A DNA stretch of 9,203 nucleotides from an uncultured Clostridia bacterium (GTDB lineage: Bacteria; Bacillota; Clostridia; UBA1381): NCBI GenBank assembly GCA_910578235.1, contig CAJTPP010000085.1, forward strand, positions 1-9,203. The letters are read 5' to 3'. Below the pieces are notes generated by a model. The model searched no databases and had not been told where the DNA came from. It saw nothing but the letters and a program-made list of their open reading frames with translations. Below are positions 1 through 6,431 of the stretch, one piece after another (within the stretch, counting starts at the first letter, position 1; each line of letters opens with the position of its first letter). Both the position numbers and the translations under genes were made by a program.

Positions 1-1700
1 CGGGAGCAAATCTTACCGATAAATTGCTTACAAGCTTTAAGATAGATATTGCCACGGAAAATGAGGCGGAGCTGTATGACGGACTGCATTTGCTTGAAAA
101 TGAGCTTAGAGTATTTGAAAAGATAAGAACAGATGAATTCGGCGAGGATTCGGACGGTATTAAGGCAGATTACAGTTTCCATCAGCATGTTGACCAGATA
201 CAGTCGGGCAGCTACGGTGACGTTATGGTCGGCGGCGCGGCAAAAATACTTTCATACATAAAAGGCACAAAATATAAGCTGTCGGATTACGCGCTGAACG
301 AGTTTACAAACTTTCTTCTGGACGGACAGCAGTGGATGACATATAAAGGATATATGGAGCTTACCACGGCAGGACGGCATATAACGCGTCCTGATGCGAT
401 TAAAGGAATGAAAAACAACATATTAAACGCTGTAGAGGCGCTTGAAGGAAATACTCAGATTGAGCGTTATGACGAGCTTATGGAAATGAAGAAAAACCGT
501 CTGGGAGAAGGTGATGTGTTTGAAGGAAACAGACATTTCTGGCTTTCTGATTATATGTCGCATAACAGGAACGGTTATCATATCGGTATCAAGCTTGCGT
601 CAAGCAGAACAAAATGCGGCGAGGTTGTAAACAACGAAAATCTTCTTGGCTATTATTTGTCAGACGGCGTTACAACACTTATGCAGGACGGAGACGAGTA
701 TTATAACCTTATGCCTTTATGGAACTGGAACAGACTTCCCGGCACAACAACACCGCAGGGCGGACTGAAAAATCTTAATGACTGGGCGGAATGGAACGGC
801 GAGCATTTATGGAACTGGAAAGGTAACAGAAACTTTGTCGGAGGCGTATCTGACGGAATGTATGGAGCGGCTGTAATGGATTATTCGCGTGACGGTCTTG
901 ACGCGCATAAGTCGTGGTTTATGTTCGACGACAGAATGGTTGCGTTAGGTAATAATATTAATTCATATACCAATATGGACATTTATACAAATATAAATCA
1001 GTGCGCGCTTGACGGTGACGTTACAGTTTCAAAGAACGGTAAAAAGACGAAAATTAAGGTCGGAGAATCTAAACAGAAAGCCGATTATATTCTTCATAAC
1101 GGTATAGGTTATATTACAAATGCCGAAACAGAAGTTTCTGTTGAGGAAAGGGAGAATAAGTACGAGGTTATAAATCTCGGCGCGGCATATAAGGATCAGA
1201 GCGAGAAAAACACAGTGTTTGAAATCGGAATAAACCACGGTAAAAAGCCTGAAAACGCCTCTTATGAATATACGGCTGTATTTAATGCGGACGAAACAAA
1301 GATGGACGGTATTGTAAAGAACAATGCGGTTAAGGTTTTGAGAAATGACGACAAGGTTCAGGCTGTATATGACAGCGAAAATAAAATTACTCAGGCGATT
1401 GTCTGGAAGATGGATAAGATAGAAATTCCGGGCGGACTTACTGTTGACGCAAATAAAAAATGCGCGCTTATAATAAAGGAACTTCCAAACGGCGAAATAG
1501 AGATTACCGCGTCAAATCCGACAAACGAGCCTAAAGATTTACAGCTTGTAGTAAATAAAAAGCTTAAAGAGGACGGCGTGAACGTGGTTAAGGAAAATGA
1601 CAGCAGTACAAGAATAAAATTCCGTTTAAATGAAGGTATTTACGGCGGTTCTTCAACTACTTATAACAGTGCGAAGGGCTTTACTGAATTTTTAAACTGA
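1..1700 (+). CDS. Polysaccharide lyase family 8 (hyaluronate/chondroitin/xanthan lyase type), 3' part only
   Basis: PL8 enzymes cleave uronic-acid-containing polysaccharides by beta-elimination, normally outside the cell. The frame is open to the left edge (first full codon at 3-5, reading GANLTDKL), so the start codon, any signal peptide and most of the N-terminal alpha/alpha toroid lie outside the window. The TTG at 24 is internal. Active-site positions recognisable by family spacing are: a probable Asn in GAN (9-11), His in HQHVDQ (186-188), Tyr in SGSYG nine residues later (213-215), an Arg pair four residues apart in GRHITR (375-377 and 387-389), and Glu in NNENLLGYY (636-638). The PL8 super-sandwich follows, with typical strings NGYHIGIKLASSRT, WNRLPGTT and KSWFMFDDRMVALGNNI. 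The protein ends with a Lyase_8 C-terminal-like beta domain and the stop at 1698-1700. No dockerin, LPXTG or membrane anchor is seen. Hyaluronan, chondroitin and xanthan specificity cannot be separated from this fragment. It is followed after 22 nt by the large modular gene. Confidence 0.93.
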   Translation, partial: GANLTDKLLTSFKIDIATENEAELYDGLHLLENELRVFEKIRTDEFGEDSDGIKADYSFHQHVDQIQSGSYGDVMVGGAAKILSYIKGTKYKLSDYALNEFTNFLLDGQQWMTYKGYMELTTAGRHITRPDAIKGMKNNILNAVEALEGNTQIERYDELMEMKKNRLGEGDVFEGNRHFWLSDYMSHNRNGYHIGIKLASSRTKCGEVVNNENLLGYYLSDGVTTLMQDGDEYYNLMPLWNWNRLPGTTTPQGGLKNLNDWAEWNGEHLWNWKGNRNFVGGVSDGMYGAAVMDYSRDGLDAHKSWFMFDDRMVALGNNINSYTNMDIYTNINQCALDGDVTVSKNGKKTKIKVGESKQKADYILHNGIGYITNAETEVSVEERENKYEVINLGAAYKDQSEKNTVFEIGINHGKKPENASYEYTAVFNADETKMDGIVKNNAVKVLRNDDKVQAVYDSENKITQAIVWKMDKIEIPGGLTVDANKKCALIIKELPNGEIEITASNPTNEPKDLQLVVNKKLKEDGVNVVKENDSSTRIKFRLNEGIYGGSSTTYNSAKGFTEFLN

Positions 1701-1708
1701 TATTGGTA

Positions 1709-1722
1709 TGAGGTGAACTAAA
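1709..1722 (+). promoter_or_regulatory. Ribosome binding site and spacer for the modular phosphatase-family gene
   Basis: The 22-nt gap after the lyase stop holds GAGGTGA at 1710-1716, six bases before the ATG at 1723. This supports that start. The gap has no room for a terminator plus promoter, so the gene is probably co-transcribed with the lyase. Confidence 0.75.
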
Positions 1723-1803
1723 ATGGTATTAAAAAGAATTGTATCAGCGGCAGTTGCGGTTTCAATTGCCGCAGGAATAGCGGTATTGCCTGCAGGAGCG
1801 GCA
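1723..1803 (+). other. Signal peptide of the modular protein
   Basis: The first 27 residues begin MVLKRIV, continue through a hydrophobic Ala/Val/Ile core, and end VLPAGAA before a charged YKEKS stretch. This is a normal Sec signal with a likely signal peptidase I site after the AGA or GAA residues. No lipobox Cys is present, so it does not look like a lipoprotein. Confidence 0.85.
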
Positions 1804-4800
1804 TATAAAGAGAAAAGTTTTTTTGACTCGGTTATAAGGTACATTTCCTTTGACGAGAATATAAGTGATTTTAAAGGCGAATCAGTTAATGCCGCCGATG
1901 TTGAAATTGCTGAGGGCAAGTACGGAAATGCGGGAGTTTTTAACGGAACATCTTCAAATATTAATCTTGGTAAAATAGCTGTGCCTCAGGGACAGAGCTT
2001 TACTGTAGGATATTGGATTAAAGCGAATGAAAATGCGGACTCTGTGGTTGTCGGAAACAAGGACTGGGAATCGGGCGCAAATACAGGCTGGACGACGGGC
2101 ATATATAAAAACGCGATAAAAGCGAACACAGGTTACGGAAGTTCAGACACCGAAAAGCGTGCCGATACGGCAACGTATGCGCTTAACAGCGGTGAATGGA
2201 CATATTTTACGGCAGTTTTTGATATGAACAGTAAAGGCACTTCGACTGTGACTTCATATATAAACGGAGAGGAATATTCCAGAAAACGTGTGGTTGCAGG
2301 AAATCTTGAAAGCGGACTGGATACTATAATCGGTATGGACAGCGCCGCGGCAAAAAGATTTTACAGCGGTATGCTTGACGAGTTTATGCTGTGCAGTAAG
2401 GCGCTTACACCTGCTGAAATTAAATATGCTATGAATATATGCGAGAATGGAGATACTTTCGGCAGTAAGTATAATGAAACGGCAGGAAACGAATTTTTTG
2501 AACTTTCTGAAGTATCGGGAATGATGACTCTCGGAGAGCAGGATCAGCTTCCTGTAGTTTATCAGGGAGATGGAGTTGACGCGTCAAATGCTGTATACAG
2601 CTCGTCTGATGAAAGTGTTGCGGAGGTATCTGAGTCGGGAACAGTAACGGCTCTGTCAATGGGCAGTACAGTAATATCGGTTACATATAATAACGGAGCA
2701 ATATCCTATAGCGGCGAATATGAGCTTACGGTTACGGGCAAATGCTATCGTATGGCTGAACGCAGTGATAAGGCGGTAAATCCTTCAGGCGACGGCTGGA
2801 GTTTTATGTATGCGCCGAAGGGTACAGATGAATTTTCTTTAATGACAAGTTATACGGAATCAGGCGATATATGGCGTAAGGGCACAACAGGAAATGACCA
2901 GTATGTGCGTTTGAACGGAACAGGATACGGACACCACCCCGGCGCGTCTGATGACGTTATTATAAAATGGACTGCGCCTGAAACAGGTTATATAAACATA
3001 AAAGGAAATATAACGGCAGTTGCGTACTCTGCAACAAATAAAGACGGAGTTAATCTGACAGTCACAAAGAATAATGACAGTGAAAGCCAAATAGATAAGA
3101 TAAACGTGTCATTTGATAACGATTTTCAAAGCGGCGGTAAAAATATTGATAAAAATGTCGCGGTTGAAACGGGTGACGAAATATATTTCAGAATAGACAA
3201 TGATGTGAACAATTCAGCGGACGGTTTTAATTTTGACCCGATTATAACATATATAAAGGAGGAGGCAGAAATCAGCTTGAAAAAAGACAGCACGGTTTTA
3301 AAAGTCGGGGATGAGGCGAGTGTTCCTGTGGGCGTGACGGGTGATATAGATACATCTGCAATATCATATGAATCGGTAAATACAGCGGTTGCTGATGTAG
3401 ACGCCGCGGGAAAGATAACGGCAAAACAGCTTGGTGAAACGATTATTAAGATTGTATACGATAGTAACGGTGTAAAATACAGCGGTTCATATATTGTAAA
3501 AGTTATCGGCGAGCAGTACCGTATGACTGAAAGAAACGATAAAAATGGCAATCCGTCATCAGACGGCTGGGGTTTTGTCTATGCTCCGATAGGCACAAAT
3601 CAGTATACCAACTTTGAAAAGCATTCTGAAACAAGCGATGAATGGAGTACAGATACAGAAGGCTTTACCCGTATAGGAGGTAAGGGCACAAACTGTCACC
3701 CGGGCGCTAAAAATGACGTCGCGGTGACGTGGACAGCGCCTGCCGACGGATATATAAATCTGGGCGGTCATTTTGAGAATACAAACGCGTCCACAAGTGA
3801 CGGCGTAAAGCTTACGATACTGAACGGAGAAAATACCGTAATGTCCGTAATCACAAAAAATGACGGAGGAATTGGCCTTGACAAGACGATTTCAGTAGTG
3901 CAGGGAGATAAGATTTATTTCAGATTTAACTGTGTTTCTTCAAATGCCGCAGACCATTTTACTTTTGACCCCGTGATTACATATACAAACGGAACAATCG
4001 AAACAAGAGCCGATAGATATATGATAAAAGCAGGTTCGAAAATGAATATAAAAACTGATACAGATAATGTTACGGCTGTGTCTGCTGATGAAAATATCGC
4101 GGCGGTATCATATTCAGACGGACTTAACATAACAGGCGTTTCAGACGGTGAAACAAAGGTTCTTCTTTCACACGGAGATAATACAAAAATTATCAATGTC
4201 AGTGTAACAAGTGAGGTACAGCCGTATGTGTTCAGCTTTAACGGAGCAAAGAAAACAAACAGCGGCGCTGTTTGCAGAATATTTACACATTTAAATACAG
4301 ACAGCAGCAAAATACCGGTTTCAACACTTTCGTTTGATGTGGTATTTGATAACAATATTGCAGAAATGCTTGATTATAAAGGCAATCCTATGACAGCGGT
4401 GAATGAAAGCGGTATATATACGGTAAATTCAGCTCCCGCAAGAGTTATGTCATCCAATAATAAATATGATGCGGATTCAACTAAAGTCAATGCGTTTTAT
4501 CTGAGAATAAAGGACGAAAATGCAACAGAACTTCCCATGAGAATAACCGATCCTGTTGTAAACGGCATTGCGGTGGACGAGGAATTGTGTACAGTCCGCA
4601 ACAGAAATCTTACAATACATACCAATCCTAATGAGGATAAGAACGGCGACGGTTTAATTTCTGTTGGCGATATTGCAAAAGCGGCGGCAGAAGGAAATGA
4701 TTCAGCGTATCTAAAGGGTATAGCTGAAAAATCAGGTTTTTATCCTGTAAAACGCGTTTTTGTTGTGGGTATAGACGGAGCGGGTAATTCGATAGACCCT

Positions 4801-6408
4801 GAAAACGCGTGGTATCAGTATTCAAATGAAGACGGTACGCCAAGCGGCAACGAGGTTAAATTTTCCGCTATAGGAGGAAAGCCCGAGGAAAAACGCTGGA
4901 CATTTTATGAGGATACTATATTGAAAGAGGCGGCGTATACGTTTGACGCGCTTCCGTGTAATCCGTCTATGTCCGCGCCAAACTGGACGTCAATTCTGCA
5001 CGGATATAATTATTATGACGCGCCGTTTGATACAGACGGTGTTGTACAGCGTATAGACAATGATGATTCGGGTAACAAGTATTTTCCTGAAGATGATAGC
5101 TCGTGGCAGTCGTTTATGAAGTTTGCAAGAGAGCAAATGCCTAACAGAAATCTTATGTCCAATTCAAACTGGACGTCTATAGATATGGGTATTATAGAGC
5201 AGTCAATCGGTGTATGGTCTATACCGTACAGCTCGCGTTTTGCATATGACGGACGCGACTCTCATATAGCTGATGGAATTGTCAGTCAGATTGAAAACGG
5301 CGATACAAAAAATATGTCTGTTATGTTTGTTCATCTTGATGAGATGGATCATATCGGACATGATACAAAAAACGGTTTCTATACAGATAAATATTATAAA
5401 GAGGCGCACGAAAACAAGGATAATCAGATTAAAAAAATATATGAGGCTATATATAACAATGATGAAATAAAAGACGATACTGTTCTTATTGTAACGACAG
5501 ACCATGGCGGACAGAACCATTATCACGGCGGTACGGAACCATCGGAGCTTTATAGTTTTGTAACAATCAACGGACCGGTGATAAACAGCGGTTATACATG
5601 GAAAGGCGATGTTGAGGACGAGATACAGAAAAAAGACGATATGACGAGAAGTCAGACGCGTGATGTACCGTCAATTGTAGCAAAGTCACTGGGACTTACC
5701 CCGGACGCAGACTGGCGCGGAGGATTGAAAAGAGCCTCGGGAGCGTTCCTTGAACAGAAAGAAATGCTTAAGAAAAATCGTGATGTAGAAACAGTTGAAT
5801 ACAGCGAAAAAGTCGTTTCGGTAACAAATCTAAAAAATAAAGTGACGGCAATGGATATAACTCTTAGTTATACAGGTGATACAGTGCCGGAACTAACTGC
5901 CGCGGAAAACAGCGATGTTCTTTTAAAAGAGGTTGACGCAGAGAACAAGACTGTGCATATGATTTTGTATAATTCAGATGGTTTTGGTATGAACAGCTTA
6001 GTTTCAGACAGCCCTGTGGAAGTGGAAAATGTTATGTTAGCTACTGACAGCGGAAAAGAAATATACGCTGATATAAAACCTGATGACAAGGCGGAAATCA
6101 CGTCAGTTACCAATGAAAATAACGAAGAGGTAACAATAGGGGATATTATATTAAATGAGCGCATCAAAGTGAAACTTTCATCAACCGACAAAAAAGAAGC
6201 TACGGCGCTTGTTATTGCGGCATATGACGGAGACGGCGTTTTGGCGGGAGTTACGGTAAACAGCGAGGTGTCAAAGGACACGGGGATGACAGAGATTACG
6301 GCTGATAATCCGTCATACGAAAAAGAAGAAATAAAATCTGTAAAGATTATGTGGTTTAAAAATATGTCGGGAATTATGCCGTTTACGTCGGCTAAAGAAA
6401 TAAAATAG
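1723..6408 (+). CDS. Secreted multimodular alkaline-phosphatase-superfamily (type I phosphodiesterase-like) protein
   Basis: This is a 1561-aa exported protein. Residues 1-27 form a signal peptide (KR, hydrophobic core, PAGAA cleavage area). Domains seen in order: LamG/concanavalin-like 36-238; Big_2-like 260-338; unnamed beta-rich module 341-513; Big_2-like 515-595; second copy of the unnamed module 598-757; Big_2-like 758-831; cohesin-like 833-966; a single dockerin-type calcium loop around 972-983; catalytic domain about 1010-1345; a beta-rich region about 1355-1475; and a terminal module 1478-1560. The catalytic domain shows a two-metal superfamily pattern: D1018 in VVGIDG, nucleophile candidate S1084 in MSAPNWTS, D1209 and H1213 in DHIGHD, D1260-H1261 in TTDHGG, and H1268 in HYHGG. 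The substrate is unknown: a phosphodiester, phosphomonoester or another ester on a glycan is possible. No LPXTG or transmembrane anchor is seen, so attachment, if any, would be through the binding modules. The export and fold calls are strong; the reaction is inferred only at superfamily level. Confidence 0.88.
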   Translation: MVLKRIVSAAVAVSIAAGIAVLPAGAAYKEKSFFDSVIRYISFDENISDFKGESVNAADVEIAEGKYGNAGVFNGTSSNINLGKIAVPQGQSFTVGYWIKANENADSVVVGNKDWESGANTGWTTGIYKNAIKANTGYGSSDTEKRADTATYALNSGEWTYFTAVFDMNSKGTSTVTSYINGEEYSRKRVVAGNLESGLDTIIGMDSAAAKRFYSGMLDEFMLCSKALTPAEIKYAMNICENGDTFGSKYNETAGNEFFELSEVSGMMTLGEQDQLPVVYQGDGVDASNAVYSSSDESVAEVSESGTVTALSMGSTVISVTYNNGAISYSGEYELTVTGKCYRMAERSDKAVNPSGDGWSFMYAPKGTDEFSLMTSYTESGDIWRKGTTGNDQYVRLNGTGYGHHPGASDDVIIKWTAPETGYINIKGNITAVAYSATNKDGVNLTVTKNNDSESQIDKINVSFDNDFQSGGKNIDKNVAVETGDEIYFRIDNDVNNSADGFNFDPIITYIKEEAEISLKKDSTVLKVGDEASVPVGVTGDIDTSAISYESVNTAVADVDAAGKITAKQLGETIIKIVYDSNGVKYSGSYIVKVIGEQYRMTERNDKNGNPSSDGWGFVYAPIGTNQYTNFEKHSETSDEWSTDTEGFTRIGGKGTNCHPGAKNDVAVTWTAPADGYINLGGHFENTNASTSDGVKLTILNGENTVMSVITKNDGGIGLDKTISVVQGDKIYFRFNCVSSNAADHFTFDPVITYTNGTIETRADRYMIKAGSKMNIKTDTDNVTAVSADENIAAVSYSDGLNITGVSDGETKVLLSHGDNTKIINVSVTSEVQPYVFSFNGAKKTNSGAVCRIFTHLNTDSSKIPVSTLSFDVVFDNNIAEMLDYKGNPMTAVNESGIYTVNSAPARVMSSNNKYDADSTKVNAFYLRIKDENATELPMRITDPVVNGIAVDEELCTVRNRNLTIHTNPNEDKNGDGLISVGDIAKAAAEGNDSAYLKGIAEKSGFYPVKRVFVVGIDGAGNSIDPENAWYQYSNEDGTPSGNEVKFSAIGGKPEEKRWTFYEDTILKEAAYTFDALPCNPSMSAPNWTSILHGYNYYDAPFDTDGVVQRIDNDDSGNKYFPEDDSSWQSFMKFAREQMPNRNLMSNSNWTSIDMGIIEQSIGVWSIPYSSRFAYDGRDSHIADGIVSQIENGDTKNMSVMFVHLDEMDHIGHDTKNGFYTDKYYKEAHENKDNQIKKIYEAIYNNDEIKDDTVLIVTTDHGGQNHYHGGTEPSELYSFVTINGPVINSGYTWKGDVEDEIQKKDDMTRSQTRDVPSIVAKSLGLTPDADWRGGLKRASGAFLEQKEMLKKNRDVETVEYSEKVVSVTNLKNKVTAMDITLSYTGDTVPELTAAENSDVLLKEVDAENKTVHMILYNSDGFGMNSLVSDSPVEVENVMLATDSGKEIYADIKPDDKAEITSVTNENNEEVTIGDIILNERIKVKLSSTDKKEATALVIAAYDGDGVLAGVTVNSEVSKDTGMTEITADNPSYEKEEIKSVKIMWFKNMSGIMPFTSAKEIK
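1828..2436 (+). other. LamG / concanavalin A-like lectin domain (residues 36-238)
   Basis: The segment has the usual LamG_3 pattern: an opening ISFDEN strand, GKYGNAGVFNG, FTVGYWIKAN, GEWTYFTAVFD, a YINGEE strand, and the closing YSGMLDEFMLCSKALTPAEI. In secreted bacterial enzymes such domains usually bind carbohydrate or mediate adhesion. Ligand identity cannot be read from the sequence. Confidence 0.82.
2743..3261 (+). repeat. Unnamed beta-rich module, copy 1 (residues 341-513)
   Basis: This is the first copy of an internal duplication in the modular protein. Shared landmarks with copy 2 are YRM-ER-DK, NPS-DGW-F-YAP-GT, HPGA--DV, WTAP--GYIN, DGV-LT, GD-IYFR, AD-F-FDP-ITY. It follows a Big_2-like domain (residues 260-338). 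The pattern of strands, an HPG motif and a GD-I-F end is like accessory carbohydrate-binding beta-sandwiches, but I do not recognise it as a named family. The copies are diverged at DNA level, so the duplication is old. Confidence 0.78.
3514..3993 (+). repeat. Unnamed beta-rich module, copy 2 (residues 598-757)
   Basis: This is the second copy, about 160 residues, preceded by its own Big_2-like domain (residues 515-595; pattern LKVGDEASVPV, followed by SVNTAVADVDAAGKITAKQLG). The duplicated unit is therefore Big_2 plus module, about 245-250 residues long. Copy 2 is slightly shorter than copy 1 because it lacks part of the loop before the DK---V segment. A third Big_2-like domain follows (758-831) without a third module copy. 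Confidence 0.78.
4219..4698 (+). other. Cohesin-like domain followed by one dockerin-type calcium loop (residues 833-992)
   Basis: Residues 833-966 have the look of a cohesin-type beta-sandwich: STLSFDVVFDNNIAEMLDY early, then AFYLRIKDENATELPMRITD near the end. Directly after it comes a canonical dockerin/EF-hand loop with D972, N974, D976, G977, S980 and D983 at positions 1, 3, 5, 6, 9 and 12. Only one loop is seen; a standard type I dockerin has two. The pair sits just before the catalytic domain rather than at the protein end. The calcium loop is clear; the cohesin-like call is tentative. Confidence 0.55.
4750..5757 (+). other. Alkaline phosphatase superfamily catalytic domain (residues 1010-1345)
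   Basis: The domain opens with the strand RVFVVGIDG (metal ligand D1018). Nucleophile candidate S1084 sits in SAPN, the position that is usually Thr in TFPN of nucleotide pyrophosphatase/phosphodiesterases. G1094 is ten residues later, as in the family. D1209-x-x-G-H1213, D1260-H1261 and H1268 complete the two-metal set. It ends with RDVPSIVAKSLGL and WRGG, matching the usual C-terminal edge of this fold. Confidence 0.83.
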
Positions 6409-6416
6409 ACAATAAG

Positions 6417-6431
6417 AAAGGAGCGTTGTAA
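6417..6431 (+). promoter_or_regulatory. Ribosome binding site for the fucosidase gene
   Basis: AAAGGAG at 6417-6423 lies eight bases before the ATG at 6432, within a 23-nt gap after the TAG stop at 6406-6408. It fixes the start and indicates continued co-transcription. Confidence 0.8.

Noticed and set aside
24..1700. TTG at 24 as the start of the lyase gene
   Set aside because: The frame is open upstream to position 3 and encodes a family-typical GANLTDKL stretch. No ribosome binding site is seen, and the N-terminal toroid of PL8 would be missing.
3126..4355. Reverse-strand open frames of about 140 codons opposite the modular protein
   Set aside because: They mirror the codon bias of the forward gene, show no family motif and no start signals.
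4957..4971. CNPSM in the phosphodiesterase-like domain as a formylglycine sulfatase motif
   Set aside because: The sulfatase motif needs Arg at the fifth position, and this has Met. The family spacing to the downstream Gly fits Ser1084, five residues later, as the nucleophile.
6330..6408. LPXTG or transmembrane anchor at the end of the modular protein
   Set aside because: The terminus reads PFTSAKEIK with no sorting motif, hydrophobic span or positive tail.
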